64,000 nucleotides of DNA from Oceanibium sediminis (GTDB lineage Bacteria > Pseudomonadota > Alphaproteobacteria > Rhodobacterales > Rhodobacteraceae). Under the pieces are notes generated by a model. It ran no database searches and was not told where the DNA came from. It saw only the letters and a list, made by a program, of their open reading frames with translations. A program made the translations under genes and the position numbers. Within the stretch, counting starts at the first letter, position 1, and each line of letters opens with the position of its first letter. This document shows positions 53,318-62,304 of this stretch, piece by piece. Where the stretch lies: positions 372,001 to 436,000 of the forward strand of contig NZ_QGNX01000001.1 of assembly GCF_003265325.1 (NCBI RefSeq). The letters are read 5' to 3'.

Positions 53318-54232
53318 ATGCGTATTGGGTTCGACTACGGCGGCACGAAAATTGCCGGGATCGCCCTGGACGATCAGGGGAACACGCTGGCCACGGGCCG
53401 GGTCGCGACGCCGCGTCACGATTACGACGGCGGCATACGCGCCATTGCCGGGCTGATGGACCGGCTTGAGAAGGACGCCGGTCAGCGGGCGACGAACGTC
53501 GGCATCGGCGTGCCGGGCTCGGTCGACCGGGAAACCGGGCATGTGACCATGGGCAATTCGGTCTGGCTGCACGGCAAGGACCTGCGCGGAGACCTGCGCG
53601 ACGCGCTCGACCGTCCGGTCGCCATCGCCAATGACGCCAACTGCTTCGCCCTGAGCGAGGCGGTGGACGGCGCGGGCAAGGGCGCGCCGGTGGTCTTCGG
53701 CGCGATCCTCGGCACCGGGGTCGGCGGCGGGCTTGTGGTGCATGGGCAGGTGATCGAGGGGGCGAACGCCATCGGCGGCGAATGGGGGCACATCCCCCTG
53801 CCGATGCCGATGGATGACGAGCGCCCCGGGCCCGAATGTTCCTGCGGGGTGCGGGGGCACACGGAAGCCTGGCTGTCCGGACCGAGCCTTGCGGCGGACC
53901 ACGCCCGGCGGATCGGCCTAGACCCGGACAATGGCCCCAAGGCCCCCGATGTGATCGCCGCGGCCGCCGGGGGCGACCCCGCGGCTGAGGAAACGCTGCG
54001 CCGGTTCGAGGATCGGCTCGGCCGCGCGCTAGCCACGCTGGTCAACGTGATCGACCCGGACGTGATCGTGCTCGGCGGCGGGCTGTCCAACGTCGCGAGG
54101 TTCTATGAGACCGTGCCGCCGCTGATCGAGGCCCATGTTTTCGGCGACAGGTTCCGCACCCGGCTTTTGCAGAACGTGCATGGCGACAGTTCCGGCGTGC
54201 GGGGCGCTGCCTGGCTGGAGCCGCGCGTCTGA
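53318..54232 (+). CDS. ROK family sugar kinase
   Basis: A 304-residue ROK kinase (glucokinase, fructokinase or N-acetylglucosamine kinase). Motifs: phosphate loop FDYGGTK at residues 5-11, catalytic Asp106 in ANDANCF, GTGVGGGLV at 132-140, and the zinc site beginning with His158 in EWGHIPL. The family CxCGxxGCxE motif reads C174-S-C176-GVRG-H181-TE, so histidine replaces the third cysteine. The ILGGGLSNV segment closes the nucleotide site. Near pgl and the agl locus, it could phosphorylate glucose released from alpha-glucosides (inference). Confidence 0.88.
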   Translation: MRIGFDYGGTKIAGIALDDQGNTLATGRVATPRHDYDGGIRAIAGLMDRLEKDAGQRATNVGIGVPGSVDRETGHVTMGNSVWLHGKDLRGDLRDALDRPVAIANDANCFALSEAVDGAGKGAPVVFGAILGTGVGGGLVVHGQVIEGANAIGGEWGHIPLPMPMDDERPGPECSCGVRGHTEAWLSGPSLAADHARRIGLDPDNGPKAPDVIAAAAGGDPAAEETLRRFEDRLGRALATLVNVIDPDVIVLGGGLSNVARFYETVPPLIEAHVFGDRFRTRLLQNVHGDSSGVRGAAWLEPRV

Positions 54233-54239
54233 GCAGGGT

Positions 54240-54914
54240 TCAGAACGGCGCGGGCGCTTCGTATTCGACCCAGGCGCCGCCCTCGGGGTGGCGCAGGCGC
54301 AGGCGGTGGGCGTGCAGCATCAGGCGCGGCGCGGCGGCCAGCGCGTCCTTCGGGGCATAGAAACGGTCGCCAAGGATCGGGTGGCCGATGGACAGCAGGT
54401 GCACCCGGATCTGGTGTGAGCGCCCGGTCAGCGGCGTCAGCGCCAGGCGCGCGCCATGCGGCCCCTGCCCGGCCAGTTCCCAGTCGGTGACGGAGGGCTT
54501 GCCCGTTTCCGCGCAGATCTTCTGCAAGGGTCGGCGCGGCCAGTCGCAGATCAGCGGCGCGTCGATCCGGCCCCGCTCCGCCCCCGGCGTGCCCCAGACC
54601 ATGGCGAGGTAGCTCTTTTCCAGCACCCGCCCCTCGAACTGCTTGTGCAGGTGCCGCTGCGCGAGCCGAGAGCGCGCGAAGACCATCACGCCGGAGGTGT
54701 CCATGTCCAGCCGATGCAGCAGCAGCGCATCCGGGAAGGCCGCCTTCACCCGCGCTTCAAGGCAATCCTCCAAACCGTCGGCCTTGCCCGGGACGGACAG
54801 CAGGCCAGCGGGCTTGTCGACAAGCAGCAGGCTGTCATCCGCGTGCAGCACACACAGCGGATCGGTCGGCGGTAGGTAGGGCGCGCCCGAGGGAAGAAGG
54901 CCGGTCATCGTCAT
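54240..54914 (-). CDS. RluA-family RNA pseudouridine synthase
   Basis: A 224-residue pseudouridine synthase. The catalytic aspartate is in HRLDMDTSGVMVFA, and LLLVDKPAGLLSVPGK, GRSHQIRVHL and GHPILGDRFY are RluA hallmarks. The length without an S4 domain matches the short RluA type that modifies 23S rRNA U746 and some tRNAs. Two ATGs, six bases apart, are possible starts. It converges on the ROK gene with seven bases between. Confidence 0.92.
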   Translation of the reverse strand: MTMTGLLPSGAPYLPPTDPLCVLHADDSLLLVDKPAGLLSVPGKADGLEDCLEARVKAAFPDALLLHRLDMDTSGVMVFARSRLAQRHLHKQFEGRVLEKSYLAMVWGTPGAERGRIDAPLICDWPRRPLQKICAETGKPSVTDWELAGQGPHGARLALTPLTGRSHQIRVHLLSIGHPILGDRFYAPKDALAAAPRLMLHAHRLRLRHPEGGAWVEYEAPAPF

Positions 54915-54953
54915 GTCGGGCGGTCTACCCGGCCCATGCGGCGGGGTCGAGCG

Positions 54954-55643
54954 TCAATCGGCGTAGTGCACGGTGATCGGCTCTGGCGCGGACAGCACCG
55001 CGCGTACCGGGGCTTCGGACGCGGGGCCTTCCTTCAGCGCGGCTTCCAGCGCGTGGCTCTTGCCCTCACCCATGATCAGCAGGTGCAGCGCGCGGGCGGC
55101 GCGCAGGACCGGGGCGCTCAACGTCATGCGCGGCTCCGGCGCGCCGGGGGCGCGCATCGGCAGCAGGACGGGGGCGTCATCGCTGAGCGCCTCGTCCAGT
55201 CGGTCCGCACCGGGAAAGATCGAGGCGGTGTGCATATCCTCGCCCATGCCCAGCACGCAGACATCCAGCGGCAGCGCGGCGGACACATCCGCGATCAGAT
55301 CGTCGATCACGTCCTCGGGCGCATCGCCCTTTGCATAAAACGGCACGAACCGCGCCGCGGCGGCGCGGTTTTGCAACAGCGTGCCGCGGATCAGCCGGGT
55401 GTTCGAGCGGTCCGAGGATTCGGGCACGAACCGCTCGTCCGTCAGCATGACGGTGATCTTGTCCCAGGGAATGTCCCAGGCGCTCAGCGCTTGCAGGAAG
55501 GGGCCCGGCGTGGTGCCGCCGGGCACGGCCAGCGTTGCGCGGCCACGGGCGGCCACGCCCTCGGCAAGCTCACGCGCGACGATCTCGGCCAGGTCGGCGT
55601 TCAGCTCTTCGCGGGACTGGTAGTGCATGATGGCGGGGATCAA
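54954..55643 (-). CDS. pgl: 6-phosphogluconolactonase
   Basis: A 229-residue lactonase that hydrolyses 6-phosphogluconolactone, feeding the Entner-Doudoroff or pentose phosphate route. Motifs: LAVPGGTTPGPFLQAL, WDKITVMLTDERFVP, VLGMGEDMHTASIFPGADRL and LLIMGEGK. A TTG start at 55643 is taken because AAGGAG lies seven bases upstream of it; the first ATG is 15 bases further in. It sits at the end of the agl operon, 77 bases after aglK, which links alpha-glucoside uptake to glucose catabolism. Confidence 0.92.
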   Translation of the reverse strand: MIPAIMHYQSREELNADLAEIVARELAEGVAARGRATLAVPGGTTPGPFLQALSAWDIPWDKITVMLTDERFVPESSDRSNTRLIRGTLLQNRAAAARFVPFYAKGDAPEDVIDDLIADVSAALPLDVCVLGMGEDMHTASIFPGADRLDEALSDDAPVLLPMRAPGAPEPRMTLSAPVLRAARALHLLIMGEGKSHALEAALKEGPASEAPVRAVLSAPEPITVHYAD

Positions 55644-55661
55644 GGCGACGCTCCTTCAGAT

Positions 55662-55697
55662 GAAAACCGGAGAGGCGCGACCGCACCCTCCGGTTTC
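55662..55697 (-). terminator. Hairpin between aglK and pgl
   Basis: GAAACCGGAG and CTCCGGTTTTC pair around a long GC-rich loop in the aglK-pgl gap on the minus strand, followed by a short T-run. It probably ends most agl transcripts and lets some reach pgl. Confidence 0.55.
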
Positions 55698-55720
55698 AGG
55701 TGTTAGCAAACGGCAGGTCC

Positions 55721-56812
55721 CTAGCGGTAGAGGTAGGATTCCCCGTCCATGTCGAAAAGATGCATCTTTTCGGGCGGCGCGGTCAGTCGGATGACGTCAC
55801 CGCGCTTGATTTCCCGGATGCCGGGCAGTTTGGCGATGAAATTCGGCTCACCGCTTTCCGTCTCGAAGTAGAGGTTGGTCGTCTCGCCCAGCGCCTCGAT
55901 GACGCTCACGGCCCCTTCGAAAACGTAGTCCTCGCCGTCGGTTTCCACGAAATCCTCAGGGCGAACGCCCAGTTGCACAGGCTGCCCGTTGTCCGCCTCG
56001 GTCGAGGGGATCGGCGCGGTGACATGCCCGCCCTTGTCGGTGACGACGGTGGTCTCGGCCCCCGTGCCGGTCACCTTCGCCGACATGATGTTCATCGCGG
56101 GCGAGCCGATGAACTGCGCCACGAAGGTGTTGCAGGGCTTTTCATACAGCGTCAGCGGCGCACCGACCTGGCGGATACCGCCGCCTTCCAGCACCACGAT
56201 GCGGGTGGCCAGGGTCATCGCTTCCACCTGGTCGTGGGTGACGTAGATCATCGTACTGTCGGGCATGGATTCCTTGAGCTGCGCGATCTCGATCCGTGTG
56301 GCGACCCGCAACGCGGCGTCCAGGTTCGACAACGGCTCATCGAACAGGAACACCTTGGGATCGCGCACGATGGAGCGCCCGATGGCGACCCGCTGGCGCT
56401 GCCCGCCCGACAGCGCCTTGGGCAGACGGTCAAGGTAGGGCTCAAGCTGAAGGATCCGCGAGGCGTTGGCGATGGCGGCGTCGATCTCCTCCTTCGGCTT
56501 CTTCGCGATCTTCAGGCCGAAGGCCATGTTTTCGCGCACGGTCATATGCGGATAAAGAGCGTAGGTCTGGAACACCATGGCGATGCCGCGCTGTGCGGGG
56601 GGCGTTTCGTTTACCCGAACGCCGTCGATCTGCAACTCGCCCGCGGTAATCGTCTCCAGCCCGGCGATCATGCGCAGAAGCGTGGATTTCCCGCACCCCG
56701 AGGGGCCGACGAAAACGATCAACTCTCCGGTGTCGATATCCAGGTTGATGTTCCGCAGAACCTCAACACTGCCGTAGGACTTGCCGACATCCGTCAGCTT
56801 GAGCGTTGCCAT
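55721..56812 (-). CDS. aglK: Alpha-glucoside ABC transporter ATP-binding protein (AglK)
   Basis: A 363-residue CUT1-family ATPase like MalK/UgpC. Walker A GPSGCGKS is at residues 36-43, then VFQTYALYPHMTV, signature LSGGQRQRVAIGRSI, Walker B FLFDEPLSNLDA, and YVTHDQVEAMTLA. The C-terminal TOBE domain (from about 240) includes LGVRPEDF. Position after aglA in an aglEFGAK operon gives the name. Confidence 0.9.
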   Translation of the reverse strand: MATLKLTDVGKSYGSVEVLRNINLDIDTGELIVFVGPSGCGKSTLLRMIAGLETITAGELQIDGVRVNETPPAQRGIAMVFQTYALYPHMTVRENMAFGLKIAKKPKEEIDAAIANASRILQLEPYLDRLPKALSGGQRQRVAIGRSIVRDPKVFLFDEPLSNLDAALRVATRIEIAQLKESMPDSTMIYVTHDQVEAMTLATRIVVLEGGGIRQVGAPLTLYEKPCNTFVAQFIGSPAMNIMSAKVTGTGAETTVVTDKGGHVTAPIPSTEADNGQPVQLGVRPEDFVETDGEDYVFEGAVSVIEALGETTNLYFETESGEPNFIAKLPGIREIKRGDVIRLTAPPEKMHLFDMDGESYLYR

Positions 56813-56825
56813 TCTTTCCTCCCTT

Positions 56826-58478
56826 TTATCCTTCGGCGATGAACGCCTGGAACGGTGGCAGAAGGACCTGCCGGCCGTCTTGTTTTATTTCGAACCCGAG
56901 GCCGCCGATCTCGGCCCAGGATCCTTCCGGCAAAGGGGCGATCTGCGCCGCGTTCGACAGGTTGAACGCGCAGTACATCGGCGCCTGGCCCGCCTGCTCG
57001 CGGGTGAAGGCGATGACCGTGTCGCTCGCCTCCACCACCTCCATCGCGCCCTTTTGCAGGACCGGGCGCATCCGGCGCAGGCCGATCAGGTTGCGATAGA
57101 AGTTGAGCATCGAGTCGCTGTCCCCCTCCTGGCTGGACACGGACTTGGGCAGATGCTCCATCGCGACCGGCAGCCAGGGCTTGGTGTCGGTGAAGCCGCC
57201 GAATGGGCCGTCGGGGGACCAGACCATGGGCGTGCGGCACCCGTCCCGGCCCTTGTACTTGGGCCAGAACTCCTTGCCGTAAGGGTCCTGCAATTCCTCG
57301 AAGGGCACGTAGGCCTCGGTCAGCCCCAGTTCCTCGCCCTGGTACAGGCAGACCGACCCGCGCAGGCACATCATCAGCGCCGCGTAGAGCCGCAGGCCCT
57401 TGTCGCCCAGGTTGAAGCGGCTGGCGTGGCGCTCCACGTCATGGTTGGACATGGCCCAGCAGGACCAGCCGTCCGGCGCCTTCTGCTCGAAGCGCTGCAT
57501 CACCTGCGCGGTGCGCGTGCCGGTGATCGGGTTTGGCCCGAGGAAGTCGAACCCATAGCACATGTGCAACCGGTTATCCCCGGCGGTGTATTCACCCACG
57601 ATGTCCAGCCCGATCTGCGCGTCGCCCACTTCTCCCACGCTGGTGATGTCGGGGTATTCGTCCATCAGGGCGCGCATCCGCTCAAGGAAAGCGACGTTTT
57701 CGGGCTGGTTGCGGTCATACAAGTGCTGCTGGAAGTTGTAGGGGTTCACCTCCGGCGCGATGGATGCGTTGCGCTGCGACTCCTCCAGCGGGGGGTTGTC
57801 GCGGAATTCCTTGTCGTGGATGTAGAAGTTCACCGTGTCCAGGCGGAACCCGTCCACGCCCCGGTCCAGCCAGAAGCGCACCACGTCCAGCAGCGCGTCC
57901 TGCACCTCGGGCTCGTGGAAGTTCAGGTCGGGCTGCTCCTTCAGGAAGTTGTGCAGGAAATACTGCCGCCGCGTGCCGTCCCACTGCCAGGCGGACCCGC
58001 CAAAGACGCTCAGCCAGTTGGTGGGGGGCGTGCCGTCGGGTTTCGGGTCGCGCCAGACGTACCAGTCCGCCTTGGGGTTGTCCCGGCTGGACCGGCTTTC
58101 CTGGAACCACGCGTGCTGGTTGGACGTGTGGCTCAGCACCAGGTCGATCACCAGCCTGATCCCCAGTTCATGGGCGCGCGCGATCAGCGCATCGAAGTCC
58201 CCCAGCGTGCCGAACATCGGGTCCACGTTGCGATAATCGCTGACGTCATAGCCGAAATCCAGCATCGGAGAGGTGAAGAAAGGCGACAGCCAGATCGCGT
58301 CCACCCCAAGGCTGGCCACATAAGGCAGCCGGTGGATGACGCCCGACAGATCGCCGATCCCGTCGCCGTTGCTGTCCTGGTAGGACCGGGGATAAATCTG
58401 GTAGATCACCGCGCCCCGCCACCAGTCGGGGTCGGGCTTCAGGTTGCTGATGTCCCCGGTGGGGAAAACCATATTCAC
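56826..58478 (-). CDS. aglA: Alpha-glucosidase (GH13)
   Basis: A 550-residue glycoside hydrolase family 13 enzyme that splits alpha-glucosides such as maltose, sucrose or trehalulose. It has WWRGAVIYQIYPRSYQDSNGDGIGDL, VIDLVLSHTSNQH, the nucleophile aspartate in GFRLDTVNF, the acid/base glutamate in TSVGEVGD, and the transition-state aspartate in SNHDVER. No signal peptide, so it is cytoplasmic and acts on sugars imported by AglEFGK. Length and operon position match AglA of rhizobia and roseobacters. Confidence 0.93.
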   Translation of the reverse strand: MNMVFPTGDISNLKPDPDWWRGAVIYQIYPRSYQDSNGDGIGDLSGVIHRLPYVASLGVDAIWLSPFFTSPMLDFGYDVSDYRNVDPMFGTLGDFDALIARAHELGIRLVIDLVLSHTSNQHAWFQESRSSRDNPKADWYVWRDPKPDGTPPTNWLSVFGGSAWQWDGTRRQYFLHNFLKEQPDLNFHEPEVQDALLDVVRFWLDRGVDGFRLDTVNFYIHDKEFRDNPPLEESQRNASIAPEVNPYNFQQHLYDRNQPENVAFLERMRALMDEYPDITSVGEVGDAQIGLDIVGEYTAGDNRLHMCYGFDFLGPNPITGTRTAQVMQRFEQKAPDGWSCWAMSNHDVERHASRFNLGDKGLRLYAALMMCLRGSVCLYQGEELGLTEAYVPFEELQDPYGKEFWPKYKGRDGCRTPMVWSPDGPFGGFTDTKPWLPVAMEHLPKSVSSQEGDSDSMLNFYRNLIGLRRMRPVLQKGAMEVVEASDTVIAFTREQAGQAPMYCAFNLSNAAQIAPLPEGSWAEIGGLGFEIKQDGRQVLLPPFQAFIAEG

Positions 58479-58496
58479 GTCGTCTGTCCTTCCAAG

Positions 58497-59651
58497 TTAC
58501 TTGACCGAGCCGGCCAGAAGGCCGCGCACCAGGTAGCGCTGCATCGTGAAGAACACGACCAGCGGCACCGCAATCGACACGAAGGCCGCCGTCGCCAGGA
58601 TCCCCCAGTCCCCCCCGCGCGAGCCGAGCAGGTCATCGGCGATCTTCACCGTCATCACCTTGCTCTCGTCGGACGAGGGCAGGAACACCTTGGCCACCAG
58701 CAGGTCGTTCCAGGTCCACAGGAACTGGAAGATCGCGAAACTGGCCAGCGCCGGGAAACTCAGCGGCAGCACGATCTTGGTGAACACCTCGAAGTCGGTC
58801 GCCCCGTCCACCTTGGCGCATTCGATGATGTCGCGCGGCAGGCCGACCATGTAGTTCCTGAGCAGGTAGATCGCGAGCGGCATCCCGAAGGCGGTGTGCG
58901 CCATCCAGATGCCAAGGAAGCTCTGCCCCACGCCGATGGCGTTGTGCAGGTTCAGCATCGGCACCAGCGCCAGTTGCAGGGGCACCACCAGCAGGCCCAC
59001 CACGGCGGCGATCAGCAAGCCCCGTCCCGGGAACTGCATCCACGCCAGCGCATAGGCGGCGAAGGCGGCGACAAGGATCGGGATGATCGTCGCCGGGATC
59101 GTGACCGTCAGCGTGTTGATGAAGGCGCGGTCCATGTTGTCCGCCGTCAGCACGTTGCGATAGTTGTCCAGCGTGAACTGCGGCGGCGTGTCGGCGGCGA
59201 AATAGATCCGCGGGCCCCGCCGCCCGAATTCCTCGGGCGAGGTGAAGCGATACGCACCGTCGGGCGCCACGCTCAGCGTCTGCCCGTCGTCCAGCTCCGC
59301 CACTGTGCCCGCCGGATACTCCGCCGGGGCGCGGCCCGAGTCGCCGAAGGCGGTGACGGTGCCATCGCCGGAGCTGAAGGCGGCCTGCACCTCCTCATCC
59401 TCGAAGATGTTACCCTCGATCACCCAGATACTGCCGTCCTGGGTCGCCTCCTCCACCGGGGCGCGGCCGCGGAACGTCAGTTCGACCGAGAAGGGTGCCT
59501 GCCACCAGCCGGAGGCCGAGATCTGGTCCCGGTCCCGGAAGGACGAGACGAAAAGCCCCACGGTCGGGATCAGCCAGACCAGCACCATGAAGACGACGGC
59601 GATGTTCGTGGCCCAGCTCAGCGCCGATTTCTGCCCTGCGATATTGTCCAT
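58497..59651 (-). CDS. aglG: Alpha-glucoside ABC transporter permease (AglG)
   Basis: A 384-residue CUT1 permease of the MalG type. After the first helix (TNIAVVFMVLVWLIPTVGLFVSSF) a long periplasmic insertion of about 130 residues (roughly 45-175) is present, a feature of AglG. The remaining helices include PATIIPILVAAFAAYALAWMQFPGRG and the EAA loop LPRDIIECAKVDGATDFEVF. It follows aglF by 12 bases. Confidence 0.9.
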   Translation of the reverse strand: MDNIAGQKSALSWATNIAVVFMVLVWLIPTVGLFVSSFRDRDQISASGWWQAPFSVELTFRGRAPVEEATQDGSIWVIEGNIFEDEEVQAAFSSGDGTVTAFGDSGRAPAEYPAGTVAELDDGQTLSVAPDGAYRFTSPEEFGRRGPRIYFAADTPPQFTLDNYRNVLTADNMDRAFINTLTVTIPATIIPILVAAFAAYALAWMQFPGRGLLIAAVVGLLVVPLQLALVPMLNLHNAIGVGQSFLGIWMAHTAFGMPLAIYLLRNYMVGLPRDIIECAKVDGATDFEVFTKIVLPLSFPALASFAIFQFLWTWNDLLVAKVFLPSSDESKVMTVKIADDLLGSRGGDWGILATAAFVSIAVPLVVFFTMQRYLVRGLLAGSVK

Positions 59652-59663
59652 GTCCGATCCCCC

Positions 59664-60644
59664 TCAGCGCATTTCTTTGCGCGCTTGCATGATGTTCCAG
59701 ATCATCACCGGGGTGACGATCAACATGATCACGAAGGCGACGGCAGTGGCCCGCCCGTCGTCGCGGAACATGTAAGACATCATGTAGCTTGGCAGAATTT
59801 CCGTGCCGAAGTTGCCCCCGGTCGTCGCGTAGACGATGTCGAAGACCTTCAGCACCAGGATGGTGATCGTGGTCCAGACCACCACGATGGTGGCCATGAT
59901 CTGCGGCACCTTGATCTTGAAGAAGATCTGGAACGGGTTCGCCCCGTCGATGATCGCCGCCTCGATCGTATCCTCGGGCACGCCGCGCAGGGCTGCGGAC
60001 AGGATCACCATGGCAAAGCCGGTCTGGATCCAGATCAGGATCACCATCAGGAAGAAGTTGTTCCAGAACGGGATCTGCAACACGTCGACGGGGTTTTCCG
60101 CGCCCAGCATCTCTCGCACGGCGTTGATCATGCCGATATCCGCGTCATTGGCGTAGACGAACTTCCAGATCAGCGAGGCGCCCACGAAGCTGATCGCCAT
60201 CGGCATGAAGATCAGCGACTTGGCGATGTTACCCCATTTCAGCCGGTCGGTCAGCTGCGCCGCCAGAAGGCCAAAGAAGGTCGCACCCGCCGGGACGAAG
60301 ATCACCCAGAGGAAGTTGTTGAACAGGCTGGTGCGGAACCCGTCGTCCGCCAACAGCGCGGCGTAGTTGCCCCCACCGATGAATTCATCCCCCGCGCGGT
60401 TGAACAGCGAGCGGTAGAACGAGCCGATCACCGGGTAGACCAGGTAAAGCCCCAGCGCGAAGATCGCGGGAAACAGGAACAGCCAGGGGCGCACCTGGTT
60501 GGCGCGATTGATGTTGCGCCCCGGGTTGGGGCCCTTGGTCGGAAAGATGACCTTATCAAGGATGAGGTTGGCGAAATAGAAGTAGCCGACACATCCACCA
60601 ACACCGATCACGATCGTCAGCACACCCTGAAGCAGCGGACTCAT
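59664..60644 (-). CDS. aglF: Alpha-glucoside ABC transporter permease (AglF)
   Basis: A 326-residue CUT1 permease of the MalF type with about seven or eight membrane helices. It includes ARPWLFLFPAIFALGLYLVYPVIGSFYRSLF-like sequence (QVRPWLFLFPAIFALGLYLVYPV), a central FLWVIFVPAGATFFGLLAA, and the EAA loop VPEDTIEAAIIDGANPFQIF. It starts 72 bases after aglE. Confidence 0.9.
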   Translation of the reverse strand: MSPLLQGVLTIVIGVGGCVGYFYFANLILDKVIFPTKGPNPGRNINRANQVRPWLFLFPAIFALGLYLVYPVIGSFYRSLFNRAGDEFIGGGNYAALLADDGFRTSLFNNFLWVIFVPAGATFFGLLAAQLTDRLKWGNIAKSLIFMPMAISFVGASLIWKFVYANDADIGMINAVREMLGAENPVDVLQIPFWNNFFLMVILIWIQTGFAMVILSAALRGVPEDTIEAAIIDGANPFQIFFKIKVPQIMATIVVVWTTITILVLKVFDIVYATTGGNFGTEILPSYMMSYMFRDDGRATAVAFVIMLIVTPVMIWNIMQARKEMR

Positions 60645-60677
60645 GACATCCTTCCTCCCGTTTTGTTATCAGGGCGA

Positions 60678-60697
60678 TGCCCGCGTCGAGGCGGGCA
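60678..60697 (-). terminator. Hairpin between aglE and aglF
   Basis: TGCCCGC and GCGGGCA form a seven-base-pair stem in the 72-base gap after aglE. There is no T-run. It may stabilise or attenuate the binding-protein transcript, as at the liv and dct operons. Confidence 0.42.
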
Positions 60698-60716
60698 CCG
60701 CTTGGCACTGCCGCGC

Positions 60717-62081
60717 CTACTGGATCGAGTCCCAGCGGTCCTGGATCGTCTTCGCGACAGAGGCGGCATCCTCGCCGCCGGTATAGGCGACCATGCCCTT
60801 CCAGAAGGCGTCCGCGCCGATTTCTGCCGGCATCAGGTCCGAGGCGTCGAAGCGGAAGGTGGTCGCGCCCAGCAGCACGTCGCCCAGCGCCCGCGCGGTG
60901 TCACTGGCGTAGGCTTCTGGATTGACACCGCTGAACGGCGTCAGGAAGCCGGATTGCGCCATCCACACCTCATGCGCGATGGGCGTTTTCAGGAACTCGA
61001 TGAAGGTATGGGCTACCGGGCTGTCGTTGGTGACCGCGAACAGCGTTCCCGCGCCCAGCACCGGCTTGCCCAGGTCCTTGCTCTCATAGGCGGGGAAGTA
61101 GAAGAAATCGACATCCAGCCCCACTTCCGTGCCCTCGGGGAAGAAGGTGGGAATGAAGGACGCCTGGCGGTGCATGTAGCATTCCGGCGGGAAGGTGAAC
61201 AAACCGCCCGGGCTGTCGCGGAAGTCGGTGTTCGCCACCGCCGCCGAACCGCCGTTCACGTAGTCGTCGTTGCGCGCGAAATAGCCGTATTCCTCGATCG
61301 CCCCCACCACTGCGGGGTCATCGAAGGGGATCTCGTTCGCGACCCAGGCGTCATAGGTGGCCGGATCCTGGGTGCGCAGCATCATGTCCTCGACCCAGTC
61401 CGTCGCGGGCCAGCCCGTCGCGGCCCCGGACCCGAGACCGATGCACCAGGGCGTGCCGCCGTCGGCCACGATCTGGTCGGTCAGTTCCTTCAGTTCCTCC
61501 ATCGTCTCGGGGATGTCGTAGCCTGCCTCCTCAAAGGCCTCGGGCACGTACCAGACCAGCGATTTCACATCGACCTTGTAAAAGAAGCCGAACAGCTGAT
61601 CGTCCCCGTTCGCATCAGGATAGGTGCCTAGGTCGACCCAGGACTGACCGGCGGCGTAGTTGTCGCGCACCCAGTCGCCGGTGCCATCTGCCAGCGGCGT
61701 CAGGAACCCGCGCGAGGCGAGGTCTGCGGCCAGCCCCGGCTGCGGAAAGACGGCGATGTTCGGCGCCGAGCCCGCCTGCGCTGCGATCACGATATCCTGC
61801 TCGAAACTTTCCGAGCCGGAGTAGTTCACCGTCGCGCCTGTGGCGGCGGTGAAATAGGCGGTGACGCTTTCCACCAATTCCTTGTCCGCGCCCGTCCAGG
61901 GGCCGGTCATCGTCATGGTCTGGCCGCTCAGATCATGCGCGGCGGCGAAATCCTCGTAACTTTGCCAGTTGAAGGTCGAATCCTCGCCCGGGGCGAACAG
62001 CAAGGAAACATGGCTGTCCGCACGGGCAGCGCCAGCGGAAATGGCCAGCGCGGCGGCACAGGTTAACAACTTGTATTTCAT
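60717..62081 (-). CDS. aglE: Alpha-glucoside ABC transporter substrate-binding protein (AglE)
   Basis: A 454-residue CUT1-type binding protein. The signal peptide is MKYKLLTCAAALAISAGAARA with cleavage before DSHVS. The mature part has LSGQTMTMTGPWTGADKELVESV, ATGATVNYSGSESFEQDIV and NIAVFPQPG, as in AglE. It is the first gene of the operon and delivers sucrose, maltose or trehalose-like sugars to AglFGK. An AglR-type operator and a plausible promoter lie upstream. Confidence 0.92.
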   Translation of the reverse strand: MKYKLLTCAAALAISAGAARADSHVSLLFAPGEDSTFNWQSYEDFAAAHDLSGQTMTMTGPWTGADKELVESVTAYFTAATGATVNYSGSESFEQDIVIAAQAGSAPNIAVFPQPGLAADLASRGFLTPLADGTGDWVRDNYAAGQSWVDLGTYPDANGDDQLFGFFYKVDVKSLVWYVPEAFEEAGYDIPETMEELKELTDQIVADGGTPWCIGLGSGAATGWPATDWVEDMMLRTQDPATYDAWVANEIPFDDPAVVGAIEEYGYFARNDDYVNGGSAAVANTDFRDSPGGLFTFPPECYMHRQASFIPTFFPEGTEVGLDVDFFYFPAYESKDLGKPVLGAGTLFAVTNDSPVAHTFIEFLKTPIAHEVWMAQSGFLTPFSGVNPEAYASDTARALGDVLLGATTFRFDASDLMPAEIGADAFWKGMVAYTGGEDAASVAKTIQDRWDSIQ

Positions 62082-62150
62082 AACAAACCTCCCAAGGTTT
62101 CACCCCGGCTATGGGGCTGGTTCTCATTCCGCGTCCTGTTGACGACGCTT

Positions 62151-62164
62151 TCAAACCGCTTTGA
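62151..62164 (-). promoter_or_regulatory. AglR-type operator upstream of aglE
   Basis: TCAAACCGCTTTGA is a 14-base inverted repeat of the TCAAA-N4-TTTGA type expected for a LacI-family repressor. On the minus strand it follows a possible promoter (TTGACA at 62202-62197 and TACATT about 15 bases later), so bound AglR would block the start of aglE transcription. Confidence 0.75.
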
Positions 62165-62274
62165 TTACTTCGAAAAATGTAAGCAGTTTTTTGACCTGTC
62201 AACTGATTTCGCCCCTGTTTCCAATCCCGGACCGGGTCTGGCGGCTTGATTCACAGGCGTTTCACGCAATACAT

Positions 62275-62288
62275 TCAAATCGGTTTGA
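62275..62288 (+). promoter_or_regulatory. AglR-type operator upstream of aglR
   Basis: TCAAATCGGTTTGA has the same TCAAA-N4-TTTGA arms as the site before aglE. It lies 17-30 bases before the aglR ATG, consistent with autorepression. Confidence 0.72.
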
Positions 62289-62304
62289 GAAAACGGAACG
62301 CCGG

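Noticed and set aside
56781-61631. Open frame of 1616 codons on the plus strand across the agl operon
   Set aside because: It is antisense to five clear genes (aglK, aglA, aglG, aglF, aglE), and its translation is low-complexity His/Arg/Asp/Gly-rich sequence without motifs. Long antisense frames are expected in GC-rich DNA.
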